From Sporopachydermia quercuum (lineage: Eukaryota; Ascomycota; Sporopachydermiomycetes; Sporopachydermiales; Sporopachydermiaceae): a stretch of 64,000 bases of DNA. A model generated the notes under the pieces. It worked only from the letters and a program-made list of their open reading frames with translations. It was not told where the DNA came from and did not search any database. Below are positions 18,042 through 27,452 of this stretch, piece after piece; the stretch's first letter is position 1; each line of letters begins with the position of its first letter. The DNA is taken from positions 1,031,148 to 1,095,147 of the forward strand of contig BCGN01000003.1 in NCBI GenBank assembly GCA_001599295.1, given 5' to 3'. The position numbers and the translations under genes were made by a program.

Positions 18042-19991
18042 TTATTTTTTATAAAATAAAACAGTGTTATCACCAGAAGCTACAATTTCCTGGCTAACAT
18101 GCTCCTTTCTACTTGAATTACCAACTGGGAACTCAATTGTAGCATCTAGTAGCTGTAAACGAGTATTGAACTCGTCGTTGAACTCGTTGTTGAACTCTTC
18201 CACACTATCAATAAATACAGGTCTCACCTCTTTCCCTTTATTCGTATCTTCTTTAGCAGCTTTCTTAGATTTATTGGGATTCAAGGGTGCGATTGATGTT
18301 TTTGCCAAAGGCTCATTCAAATATAACTCTTCATCTTTATTGGGCAATCGTTGAACCATCTTAGGCAGAGCAACATTGCTCCTTTTACCATTACCTAATT
18401 GGCCTAGGGTATTGCCTCCCCAAGCATACACATCTTTACCAAAAGCTCCATTTTGAGTGTTATTTGCCATACTAACAACTGTATGTTTATCGCCCACAGT
18501 TAAGCTTTGAATAGGTACTTGTTTATAACTGTTGTTCACGTACTCCTTGACCTTCATAAGATCCTTTATTCTGGCAGGTTCTGTTTGAACATGAGTGAAT
18601 TTTCCTGTACCTAGTTGTCCTAATAGGCCTTTACCGAATGCTAAGTATAATGTATCAGTTGGTGAACTGCTATTTGTTTCAGAATAGCCCATGAATTGTC
18701 GTAAGTTAACTGGATTCACTATGGCGAACGTGCTATCACCGCCTGCGTATATTTTCTCAACTTTAGGGAAAAAGTTCTTTGCAAATGCATTTTTGAACTC
18801 AACTTCAATGGGATAAGGAATTGTTTCTGTCTCATAACTGAATGGTATACCCAATTGCCCGTAAGTGTTACTGCCAAAAGTCCATAATCTACCAGAAGTA
18901 TCAAGAGCAGCAGAATGATGATTACCAGCAGCAATTTCTTTTATTTGCCTAGGCTTGAAATTAACTTTACCATCTGTTACACTTTTATAGGCATTAAGAA
19001 GAGATACTTCATGAACTTCATTAGGTGCTGGTGCTTCTTCAAAATGAGGGTAATTCAAAAGTCCGAACTGACCTTTATGTTCTTTCAATTGAGACAGTCC
19101 TGTAGCAGCAGTGAACACTTTTCCTTTATTATCAAGAATTAATATGTGTTCAGCACCGCCTACGATATCAACTGCCTTTGATGGAACTGCTAGCTTTCCT
19201 GGCTCATTGGCCTTCTTCCAAGGAAGAAGCTTATTACTTAAATTGTTTGCGGTCTCCTTCTTGAACTTTTCCTGAGCATCGAAAGCAACCGGCATATAAT
19301 AAATATTACCACTCTTAGCTAAAGAGTAAATACAACCATTGCTGATAATAGCTTTCAAAAGATCTTTATCCTTCAAAGTTACTGTAGGCGCATCTATGCT
19401 ACTTGAAAAGTCATCACCCCATTGGACAAGATCGCCATTTTCCAAAATGGCAGCAGCAGATTTGCCAGAAAATACAACATTTCTTAATAGTTTAGAGTCA
19501 AAGTACTCCATTCTAACTGGACGACGTACACCCACTTCTGGTAAATCTTTTGCTATAACGTGGCCTTCGTTACTACCCCATACATACAGGCCAGGCACCT
19601 CAGGACCATATCCACTATTTGGTAGTTTAATCAAAGGCTCTTTTTCAGATTTCAATGCTTTGTAATCAACTTGGGTTTCTAATAACGAAGATTTGTGTCT
19701 TCTTTGTTTCCACTCCTCAAAACTTTTCTGTTCAGGTGTTTTTGTTAACGACTTGTATGCGAAAAATGCCCCAAGTACTAAGGCAGATAATCCACCAAAC
19801 AGCAGTAGGCTCTTAGGGCTGGGACTGTCATTATTGCTATTGTCTTTTCTATCTGAGATATCATTCTCGGGAGTTCCAGCAGAAGAGTAACTTCTCGCTG
19901 AAAATGGAAGATAAGGTGTAGCAGGAACTACTCGCCTGATGCTGTTCCAGCATAGTCTTGTTGCGGTGTTACTCTGCCATCTAACTACCAT
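18042..19991 (-). CDS. FMP25: Mitochondrial inner-membrane RCC1-repeat protein Fmp25
   Basis: A 649-residue protein. The N-terminus is an Arg/Ser-rich mitochondrial presequence (residues 1-~36). A membrane segment 'LLLFGGLSALVLGAFFAY' lies at ~62-80. RCC1-like beta-propeller repeats follow: 'GLYVWGSNEG', 'LWTFGSNTYGQLG', 'LYLAFGKGLLGQLGTG' and 'VYAWGGNTLGQLGNG'. The C-terminus is charged. S. cerevisiae Fmp25 is 583 aa and is linked to cytochrome bc1 (complex III) assembly, probably with the propeller in the intermembrane space or matrix. Adjacency to BOS1 and proximity to RPL10 match the S. cerevisiae chromosome XII order YLR075W-YLR077W-YLR078C, which supports orthology. Confidence 0.92.
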   Translation of the reverse strand: MVVRWQSNTATRLCWNSIRRVVPATPYLPFSARSYSSAGTPENDISDRKDNSNNDSPSPKSLLLFGGLSALVLGAFFAYKSLTKTPEQKSFEEWKQRRHKSSLLETQVDYKALKSEKEPLIKLPNSGYGPEVPGLYVWGSNEGHVIAKDLPEVGVRRPVRMEYFDSKLLRNVVFSGKSAAAILENGDLVQWGDDFSSSIDAPTVTLKDKDLLKAIISNGCIYSLAKSGNIYYMPVAFDAQEKFKKETANNLSNKLLPWKKANEPGKLAVPSKAVDIVGGAEHILILDNKGKVFTAATGLSQLKEHKGQFGLLNYPHFEEAPAPNEVHEVSLLNAYKSVTDGKVNFKPRQIKEIAAGNHHSAALDTSGRLWTFGSNTYGQLGIPFSYETETIPYPIEVEFKNAFAKNFFPKVEKIYAGGDSTFAIVNPVNLRQFMGYSETNSSSPTDTLYLAFGKGLLGQLGTGKFTHVQTEPARIKDLMKVKEYVNNSYKQVPIQSLTVGDKHTVVSMANNTQNGAFGKDVYAWGGNTLGQLGNGKRSNVALPKMVQRLPNKDEELYLNEPLAKTSIAPLNPNKSKKAAKEDTNKGKEVRPVFIDSVEEFNNEFNDEFNTRLQLLDATIEFPVGNSSRKEHVSQEIVASGDNTVLFYKK

Positions 19992-20908
19992 TGTGGGAAA
20001 CCTAGTATCTTGGATATGGAGGACAAATCAATGAATATGAATTGCGCCAACAGCAAAGAAAAATTGAGAAAAAGGTCTCTTAATTTTGCATTTCACAACT
20101 GAAATATACAGGACATTAATAAATTGTACGATATACCTTTACGTTGTGTGTCTCAGTAGTTGAGATGAAGCAGAAATTAGTAATTTTTGTAGCAATTAAA
20201 AACCTCTCAGATGAATGACAAATGTTAGATTGTTGATTTGTGTGATGAACTTTCGGCATGGGATCTCAGCCCGGAAATAGAGGTGGAATAATGTCATGTT
20301 TCATATGCATAAACATGCATAAACTCTAATAACTATAGAAGTATCTTGGTTATTGTAATAGTTACCATCCAATTGTTGCTATATACATATACACATTTAA
20401 TAGAGCGCACTCAATGCAAATAAGATTTAGAACTATTTTGAATTAATCTTAGATTATTGGAAAACTCTCTTTTTGGCGGCTTTCATTTTCGTATGAAATC
20501 AAGTTCCTACACTCGCATTTGCAATTTTGAATTTTAAGTAACGTATGCAATAGTTTCCAGGTCTTGTCTAGACAACTTTTCTCATTGGTATCCCATCCTA
20601 GTAACCCAGACCACACATACAATGATACCCTAGTGTACTATCACAAAAATATNACATTTGTCATGTAATGAGACTCAATGTCACATATTTCCAGGTATTC
20701 TANGCTATTCATATTAGTAGATGTCTAATGAGCTCTCAACTTTTTCTATCTTTTATAGTTACATGCTTTTTTTCTTCTATTCAAAAGCATCCTTCGGCTT
20801 CAGCTTGCGAGGTATATACACATTTGATTACTGAATTGCTCACTCCGTTTAGCACTCGAAATTATCCAATATTACTCAGAGATTACTTTCCTGTAGCATA
20901 TCACAATC
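19992..20908. other. Divergent intergenic region FMP25/FMP32
   Basis: About 900 bases with two divergent promoters. 'aaacatgcataaac' repeats lie near 20300-20325. No convincing gene; short frames near 20668-20922 lack protein-like composition. Confidence 0.45.
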
Positions 20909-21544
20909 ATGACATGGCCTAGATTCAATTCTAAAAGCCTACTCGTTCTTAAGCAATTCTCATCGGTACGATCTCCTATAATTCAAACAAGATACAACCA
21001 TACAAGATATCATTTTGATACCAGGAAGTTTGTTCAAGAACTGCAGAATAATGGGTTTGATCTTAAACAATCAGAAGCAATCCTCACATCACTATCAAAC
21101 GTGATTGAAGATAGCGTAAACAATCTATCATCAACATTAGTCAGTAAAGAATCATTATCTCGCTTGACTTACCAACATAAAGTGGATTTTGCGAAACTGA
21201 AAGGTGAACTGCAATCGATTGATAAAGGAGAGTTTTCTCAAATTCGTATTGAGCAAGAAAGACTCCAGAATGACATTGAAAAGCTGCGACAGAAATTGAA
21301 AGAAGATATAACTAAAACACAAGCCAGTGTGCGGTTGGATTTGAATTTGGAGAAAGGAAGAATTAGGGAAGAATCCAGTATTCATGATAGTAAGATCAAA
21401 GAGACCGACGCCCGTATTGATCAAGAATTAGCCAATATGAGAATGCAGATTGACTCAGTTAAGACCCAAGTAATGCAATGGCTGATAGGCGTGTGTACTG
21501 GTGCATTTGCACTGGTATTGGCATACATTAGATTACTCACGTAA
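20909..21544 (+). CDS. FMP32: Mitochondrial coiled-coil protein, MCUR1/CCDC90 family (Fmp32-like)
   Basis: A 211-residue protein. It has a basic N-terminal presequence ending near 'TRYNHTRYHF', then 'FDTRKFVQELQNNGFDLKQSEAI', the signature helix of the DUF1640/CCDC90 family. A long coiled coil (~residues 75-180) is followed by a C-terminal membrane helix (~188-207, 'WLIGVCTGAFALVLAYI'). S. cerevisiae Fmp32 (YFL046W, 207 aa) has the same plan and belongs to the family of animal MCUR1; roles in inner-membrane complex assembly are reported. It is convergent with SEC53, as YFL046W is with YFL045C. Confidence 0.92.
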   Translation: MTWPRFNSKSLLVLKQFSSVRSPIIQTRYNHTRYHFDTRKFVQELQNNGFDLKQSEAILTSLSNVIEDSVNNLSSTLVSKESLSRLTYQHKVDFAKLKGELQSIDKGEFSQIRIEQERLQNDIEKLRQKLKEDITKTQASVRLDLNLEKGRIREESSIHDSKIKETDARIDQELANMRMQIDSVKTQVMQWLIGVCTGAFALVLAYIRLLT

Positions 21545-22093
21545 CAGTTTATGGTAAGTAAGGGGCAATTGAAATTGGTCAGTATACGGTCGTGGTTGCA
21601 TGCCCATTTTATATGATACCACTANATGATACTGTTGCACAGAGATTCTGCGAAGGAAATTGATATGGAAGGTTACTATTCAATTATACCTATTGTTTTG
21701 TACTTTCACTACATCGTCAAGAAGTTCAGAATACGCCGGTTGTGTTTCAAATACTNAATGTGTCCCACATCAATGCATCATTGACACCGTTACCATTTAC
21801 ATTGATCTATTCAGACTGCTTCTTGTCGCTATCCGAATATCTCAATGATCGTATCACCAATAGTAATTGGAACTGAAATATATACAAACTAACAATACAA
21901 TTGACACATATACTATAATTTATTCTACATTGTTACTGTTATTCATTGTTTTCAATATCATGTAATGCATCACACTAAATAATACAGCTTTAGAATCGTT
22001 CCAGTAGCTTTGACTATCAACTCCTATACTCTAATCACTTATCAACGATCCCTGAATGTCAACGAGAATAACATCACAAGTTAACTGACACAC
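21545..22093. other. Convergent gap FMP32/SEC53
   Basis: About 550 AT-rich bases between two 3' ends. Nothing beyond expected 3' UTRs is seen. Confidence 0.5.
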
Positions 22094-23025
22094 TTAGAAG
22101 AACAACTCTTTAAGAATTCTCAAAGTATCATCAGGAGACTTAACAGAGTGTCCAACGGTTCGATCATCAATGTAAATTTCCCAATCATTGCCTCCTTTAT
22201 ATGCCTTATCACCAAAGAAGTGAATAACATCGAAATGCTCATCAGCAACGTGTTGAAGACAGTATGTCTTATCCCAGCCAGTGGGGAAAACATCGAAAGA
22301 AATTTGTCCTCCGATAGAATAGGTCAATCCAAAATCAGGGAATTCTTTCTTTAAAGCTTCCACCATATCAGCACGTACGTTATTAGCAAGATCAAACTTT
22401 TCATAGTCATTTCTTTCTTCAGTGGAAGCATTTCTTCCAATAGGAGAAATGTTGATCATACCATTTCTGAACTCAACGAAAGTGCCTCTTCTAATTGGCA
22501 GATCTAAGTTGGCCAAGTAGATTAAAATCCACTTAATGAGCTTATTGTATTTCTCTTCACCAATCCAATTGATGAAACTTTGACCAGCAAATTTCTTCCC
22601 TAGCTTATAGGCGGTCAAACCGTTTTCAGAGAAGCAGTAGTCAAACATTTCCAAGACTGTTGATGTTAGTTATTCATATTTGCATACAGGTCCCTCATAA
22701 TCAAAAGCTATTCTCAATTTTACAGATACTTACCATCATCACCTAATTGTTGCCTTTGCTTGCTTAAATCACTACCCCCAACAAAACCAATAACAACCTT
22801 TTTTCTCAATTCTGCTAAAGTCTTTTTCATCTCATCAGAAATGTGCTATCATAGCAATGTTAATACATCTAGGCCTCTTGCTTAAAGTATCAATACAACA
22901 TGAATATGCTACTTCCCATAATCAATTCTACTTACAAGTCTAGCAGGAGTCAAGGTTCCGTCAACATCGAATAAAACCAATACCTTCTTTTCTCCCCTTT
23001 GATCAAATGGTAAAACTACACTCAT
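22094..23025 (-). CDS. SEC53: Phosphomannomutase Sec53, three exons
   Basis: Exon 1 is 22936-23025 ([30 protein letters not shown] split here at the donor GTAAGT). Intron 1 is 22846-22935. Exon 2 is 22734-22845, carrying '[14 protein letters not shown]'. Intron 2 is 22657-22733. Exon 3 is 22094-22656, starting V-L-E-M-F-D-Y. The spliced length is 254 aa, the same as S. cerevisiae Sec53. The HAD-type nucleophile motif DVDGT (first Asp catalytic), '[20 protein letters not shown]' for sugar-phosphate binding and '[12 protein letters not shown]' for metal binding are intact. The enzyme converts mannose-6-phosphate to mannose-1-phosphate in the cytosol, feeding GDP-mannose synthesis for glycosylation. 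The S. cerevisiae gene has no intron. Confidence 0.97.
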
Positions 23026-24172
23026 TTTCCCTATTCTTTAGCTAATTGAACAATATATTATACCTCGTGGTAAATGTACTACTTCTTGACACGACTATTG
23101 TTTCCAACGCTTTAGCTAATATTACTAGCTTAATACAACCTGTAACAATCAATCTCTTTGTAAAGAATATAGCAGCCTGATACGACTAATAAACAGATTA
23201 TACTATACTCTATTTACTACTTCAATTGGAGATATGTATAAACAAGCTGTACGTGCTTTCATTCCCTCATACTTGTCATTTTGTTATTCTTGACCACGCG
23301 CGCAAAGTTCAGGACGGAAAACGCTTAAGTGTCAAACGCGTTTTTTTGTCCTTGATTTTCCGGACAAACAGGAAAAAGCTTAGCGGACAGTTTACGGTAT
23401 GCATGCGATCGAATATGGTCGTTTGTGTAGCATACATGATGTGTGTAAAGATATATTCGTTAAAGGAAAACACGNTTTATATATTAAATCCTGGTCTACT
23501 TTGTGTGAATAAAAGTTGTTTTGGAGCGATTAGGTGTTGTTCTGGTTATGCGTTAGTGCTATGTCAGGTACGTTTTTCTATCAACGGTTGCGTTTCATGC
23601 ATTCTTCTGCATTAATTGAAATCGTCCGAGACTTAAAAGTGAAAAATCAATGCAGAGCAAGGCATTATTATAACGAACGAGAAATTTATGGGACGGCAGG
23701 AAAGGAAATTTAACAGTATATGTTCTTATGGTTATATATGTAGATATGGATGTTACTTCGAATCTAATTGATAATAATGCAAATTGAAAAGTTGAAGACA
23801 ATTCTCAATATGCATCAAATACCACTTGCAATTTGAAAAAGTANGGGGTAAGGGAGAAATGAGACATTCATTATTGCATAATACAACTCCAGGCAAAGAA
23901 TCAGCAGGTCCACATTGTGAACTCGGCGATTGATACTTACGGAAAAGATATTAACAGCTAAAGCCAGAGTATAAAAGATATTATTCAGCACNAGTAAGCT
24001 TTATTATACGTAGGCATCTCTCAATACTAGCCTTTATTATATATAAGTCCTACACTACAATCTTGAAATGCTTTGAAATTATTACATTAAAGAGCTTCCT
24101 TATCATATTAATACCTAGTAAACTATATAGTAATATAATTTATAATCCTGATACAACCACCTGATTAACCGC
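23026..24172. other. Intergenic, SEC53 promoter and RPL10 3' side
   Basis: About 1.15 kb. A GC-richer patch at about 23294-23400 ('cacgcgcgc', 'aaacgcgttttttt') stands out, including one ACGCGT MluI box at 23336-23341. The open frames are short or low in quality. Several ambiguous bases are present. Confidence 0.45.
23336..23341. promoter_or_regulatory. MCB-like ACGCGT site upstream of SEC53
   Basis: ACGCGT lies about 310 bases upstream of the SEC53 start codon, close to a second CG-rich string 'cacgcgcgc'. In S. cerevisiae ACGCGT binds MBF and gives G1/S expression. SEC53 is not a known MBF target, so the role is open. Confidence 0.3.
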
Positions 24173-24835
24173 TTAAGCAGAGAATTCGTAATCAGGGAAA
24201 GCCTTCAAGTTTTCTTCAAGAGGACCCTTCTTGGTCAAGAACTTAACGAAAGCACCGTCATCCTTGACTTCACCAGCGTTTCTCTTTTCAATGTATTGCT
24301 CACGGTCGAGATTGGTGAAACCCCATTTCTTGGAGATAATAATCTTTTGTTGACCAGGGAACTTATATCTGGATCTTCTTAAAGCTTCAATACAAACATC
24401 TTTGTTGGCATCCTTGGTACGGACAGACATGATGATTTGGCCAATGTTGACACGAGCAGCAAGACCTTGAGGCTTACCGAAGGCACCTCTCATACCTTGT
24501 TGCAATCTATCAGCACCGGCACATGACAACATCTTGTTGATACGCAAAACGTGGAAAGGATGAACTCTGATTCTTAAATGGAAAGAATCTCTTCCGGAAA
24601 TCTTGGTGATGTACTTGTTAGCACAGATACGAGCAGCTTCAAGAGCTTCAGAAGAAAGTTGTTCCAACTCGTTAGAAACCAAGTGGATACATAAGGGGAA
24701 ATCGTCGACAGAGGCCTTCTTTCTACCTAAATCATAGATTCTAATCTTGGGGTCTGGGACACCACGATTGTATCTAGACTTGGGGTAGGGCTTGTTCTTA
24801 CAGTATCTGTAGCATCTAGCGGGACGTCTGGCCAT
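24173..24835 (-). CDS. RPL10: 60S ribosomal protein uL16 (Rpl10)
   Basis: A 220-residue protein starting [20 protein letters not shown], nearly identical to yeast Rpl10 (221 aa). It contains '[38 protein letters not shown]' (quoted here in shortened idea: [24 protein letters not shown]), the P-site/subunit-joining loop region. I chose the ATG at 24835, which gives the universal MARR start. The upstream in-frame ATG at 24859 sits before a likely splice acceptor (24847) and would not be in the mature mRNA. The protein joins the 60S subunit late in the cytoplasm (with Sqt1, Lsg1 and Nmd3) and is essential for 60S joining. BUD20, another late 60S factor gene, is the divergent neighbour. Confidence 0.98.
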   Translation of the reverse strand: MARRPARCYRYCKNKPYPKSRYNRGVPDPKIRIYDLGRKKASVDDFPLCIHLVSNELEQLSSEALEAARICANKYITKISGRDSFHLRIRVHPFHVLRINKMLSCAGADRLQQGMRGAFGKPQGLAARVNIGQIIMSVRTKDANKDVCIEALRRSRYKFPGQQKIIISKKWGFTNLDREQYIEKRNAGEVKDDGAFVKFLTKKGPLEENLKAFPDYEFSA

Positions 24836-24846
24836 TTTTGATAAAC

Positions 24847-25205
24847 CTGCAGTAGACAAAGGTTAGAATATGAAAACCAATCTGATAAAATTAAACAGCT
24901 CTGTAGCGATGTTGTTAAGTTACNATGTTATTTAGATTGTCACCAGAGATTGTCAAATGGCGAAGTACAATTTATCTATCAACAGGTTACATCCACCAAA
25001 TTATAATCAAAAAGAACAATAAGAATACTGAGGTCGTAATCTTTAATTCAATAAATATCAGCGCCACTAAAAAAACTGAAGCTTCTTCCTGTCTTTTGTG
25101 ACCATATCCCCCTGCTTACTAACAAACTATCACCTCGCACTCAATATCGTCTGGTCACTTGCTTCTACAACCTATTTCTAAACCATTGCAACTGTAACGA
25201 CATAC
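24847..25205 (-). other. Probable 5' UTR intron of RPL10
   Basis: On the minus strand a GTATGT donor (25205-25200) pairs with a TTCTAAC branch site (24868-24862) and a pyrimidine-rich CTGCAG acceptor ending at 24847, 11 bases before the start codon. This 359-base intron fits the habit of yeast ribosomal protein genes of carrying an intron near the start. No transcript evidence is available here. Confidence 0.5.
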
Positions 25206-25358
25206 TGACCACCGCTCAAATAATTCACACATACTTTTCTTAAATAACTATCTAGTTGGACGAAATCGTAACTAAATTAAACAACCTCNACCTTCCCTCA
25301 CGTTAGCATTGCTATAGTATATTGTTCAAGTATATCTCAAAGTATGTGCGCATCTATA

Positions 25359-25443
25359 GTGTAAACCTGTCTGAGGAGGCGCTCAGTCTGACAAAAGACT
25401 GCTTGGGTTTCGAATCAAGTTCTGATTGCTTTCAATTTTACAC
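25359..25443 (+). other. 85-base tRNA-sized hairpin element of unknown nature
   Basis: The ends are perfectly complementary: GTGTAAA (25359-25365) with TTTACAC (25437-25443). Inside lie CTGAG/CTCAG (25371-25386), the competing CAGTCT/AGACTG (25384-25401), CTTG/CAAG (about 25402-25419) and ATTG/CAAT (about 25425-25435). 'TGTCTGAG' and 'GTTTCGAATC' recall the A and B boxes of tRNA genes. I cannot fold a proper anticodon loop or T arm. It may be a degenerate tRNA, another pol III RNA, or a palindromic control site in the RPL10/BUD20 interval. Confidence 0.4.
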
Positions 25444-25809
25444 CTTGTGCAATTCGTGACTGCGTTTTCATCATTCTAAATAAGAATAATCCAGCACTTA
25501 GCGTATATCACATCATATATTAGTCATCACCCTTTCGAGGGAGAGTCTGAAGAGAATTTCAGAGGGCTTTAAAAGATGAGGTAATCAGAAACATTTACTT
25601 CAGTATTTTATCACCACGTGATGGACCTTATAATAGAAAATTTTTTTATTAGGAAATAATAGAAAGCAAATAAATGTATCAATAGGTAAAAGAACCAACA
25701 ATTTATAGATAGATAATTGAAACGTTTTAGAGATTGAGGTTTGTTTATTAGTTTCAGAGAGGGCGTGGTTAAACTGAAAAGTAATCTTACATTTTATCAA
25801 TTAGGCAAG

Positions 25810-26229
25810 ATGGTTCAAAAGAAGATATACAAGACAAGAAGGTTCAAGAAGGAGGTAGATCAAATCTTCTATGAGGATTTGGCTAGCAAAGAAACCATAG
25901 ATAAGCTAGAGCACCAAGCGACTGATGAAACCAAACCAGGATTAGGACAACACTATTGTGTTCCATGTGCTAAATACTATGAGACAGCAACAGCTAAAGC
26001 CACCCATCTGAGAAGTAAAGTTCATAAGCGAAGACTCAAGAATCTACGCGAAGGCCCATATACAACTGAAGAAGCCAATGCTGCTGCTGGGTTGAATGTT
26101 TTGAAGTTCCTCCAAAAAAAAGAAGCTCAGAAACAAAAAATCGAGTCAGATAAAGATTTTACCGGAGAACCAGACAATACCGGTGTACCAAAGGAAGACC
26201 TTATGGAAGCCGAGCATATCACTCTCTAA
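25810..26229 (+). CDS. BUD20: Ribosome-export shuttling zinc-finger protein Bud20
   Basis: A 139-residue protein. It has a basic N-terminus (MVQKKIYKTRRFKKE) and a C2H2 zinc finger in the double-stranded-RNA-binding style, 'HYCVPCAKYYETATAKATHLRSKVHKRR' (Cys-x2-Cys and His-x5-His). Family blocks 'DETKPGLGQHYC' and 'PYTTEEANAAAG' precede and follow it. S. cerevisiae Bud20 is 166 aa; the missing part is the variable C-terminal tail. Bud20 is a shuttling factor needed for pre-60S nuclear export. I chose the ATG at 25810; an in-frame ATG at 25741 would add 23 residues absent from the family. It sits next to RPL10, as in S. cerevisiae (YLR074C-YLR075W). Confidence 0.94.
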   Translation: MVQKKIYKTRRFKKEVDQIFYEDLASKETIDKLEHQATDETKPGLGQHYCVPCAKYYETATAKATHLRSKVHKRRLKNLREGPYTTEEANAAAGLNVLKFLQKKEAQKQKIESDKDFTGEPDNTGVPKEDLMEAEHITL

Positions 26230-26318
26230 TCAGAAATTCATTTCATACAATTTTGCATTCAATCAGGATCATTTTATATCCTTAACTAAGCCAATTCACT
26301 GAATTACAGAATATAACA

Positions 26319-27452
26319 TCAATTCTCAACGAACTCAGCGTGACCAGTCTTTCTTGCATGTGCTACAGCATTCTTTTCCCCTTTAAATAATGATCCACAG
26401 ACACCACATTTGATACTGAAAGTTGACGTATCAGTGTAATATTTCTCTTCTTTCAGAGATTTAGACAATAATTTTCCAGCTTCTAATATCGATTCACCAA
26501 GTTGATCTTGGTCGAACACAGTTCTGAACGAACCATCCTTGGTTTCCAAAACAATCGGATCATAATGAATACCTGAATAAGCTACCATGATAAACGTTGA
26601 TTTTCCAGGGTTATAAATATCAACTCTACTGTTTGCTATATCAAAGCTGACAATGGAAACATCAAAATTTTCTGACAGAATGTTTAGTTCAATTGCTCCA
26701 CCCCAACTGGTATCTTTACGAATCCACGTTACATACTCGGATGGCTTTTTATCCAATGTAGCTTCATCATATTCATCAGGATGATTTAATATATAATCAG
26801 CAACAATTGATCTGAGTTCAACTGAACAGTCAAAGGGACCTAGGATATTGTTTCCTACTGCTCTGAATAGACACGAATTGTCATCTGGTACAATTTTCAA
26901 ACGAATAGTTCCATAATTAGAACATATCACGCATGAGTGTCCATCTAGAGCTTTGGTTACCTTTAATTTCTGAGCAGGAGGTTTCGAATGTTGAGCCGAA
27001 TCTTTGGAGGGAACTACGGAAGGCGTGACTGTAGTAGCTACTGATGTTGCTTTGGCAGTTTCTATGTGTTTTGATTCTTCTAAAGTCTCCGCATCAGTTT
27101 TCGATCCTCCTCCAGATTTTCCTGNTGTCTCGTTTGAAATTTCCTCCACTGCTTCAATCGATGGTTCTATTTCAGGCATCTCAGCGGTGAAGTCAACCTG
27201 CCGCAAATCAATACCTGTAGTATCTTTACTTTTTTCGATCGTCAGTTGCTCACCTGATTTTACACCTATTGCTTGCAAAGCAGAAGTCTGATTATCGCTG
27301 GATATTATTTTTGGAGGAAAGCCAGCTTTAATTTTAATCAGCTCTAAGCTTGTGTCTGCATCATGAATNGCCTTCAATAAGTCTTTTATTGTGGCATCGT
27401 CCGATAGTGTGATTATATCAGCTTTTGAGGGTAAACGTAGTTTAAGTCTCAT
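26319..27452 (-). CDS. OTU1: OTU-family deubiquitinase Otu1
   Basis: A 377-residue protein. The N-terminal UBX-like domain (residues ~1-75, 'RLKLRLPSKAD', 'IKAGFPPK') is the Cdc48/p97-docking module. A Ser/Thr-rich linker follows. The OTU protease domain (~185-310) has the catalytic pair 'DDNSCLFRAVG' (Asp and Cys) and 'SGIHYDPIV' (His). A C-terminal C2H2 finger carries 'CGVCGSLF' and 'HARKTGH'. Otu1 (301 aa in S. cerevisiae) trims ubiquitin chains on Cdc48 substrates; the extra length here is mostly the linker. Two codons contain N. In S. cerevisiae OTU1 (YFL044C) adjoins SEC53 (YFL045C); here RPL10 and BUD20 lie between them. Confidence 0.95.
   Translation of the reverse strand: MRLKLRLPSKADIITLSDDATIKDLLKXIHDADTSLELIKIKAGFPPKIISSDNQTSALQAIGVKSGEQLTIEKSKDTTGIDLRQVDFTAEMPEIEPSIEAVEEISNETXGKSGGGSKTDAETLEESKHIETAKATSVATTVTPSVVPSKDSAQHSKPPAQKLKVTKALDGHSCVICSNYGTIRLKIVPDDNSCLFRAVGNNILGPFDCSVELRSIVADYILNHPDEYDEATLDKKPSEYVTWIRKDTSWGGAIELNILSENFDVSIVSFDIANSRVDIYNPGKSTFIMVAYSGIHYDPIVLETKDGSFRTVFDQDQLGESILEAGKLLSKSLKEEKYYTDTSTFSIKCGVCGSLFKGEKNAVAHARKTGHAEFVEN

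Noticed and set aside
20668-20922. 84-codon frame just upstream of FMP32, considered as an extra exon
   Set aside because: It is in a different reading frame, contains an ambiguous base and would displace the mitochondrial presequence of FMP32.
23226-23615. 129-codon plus-strand frame
   Set aside because: It starts at a TTG, is rich in Cys and hydrophobic residues in no domain-like order, and contains an ambiguous base. It is probably chance in the SEC53 promoter.
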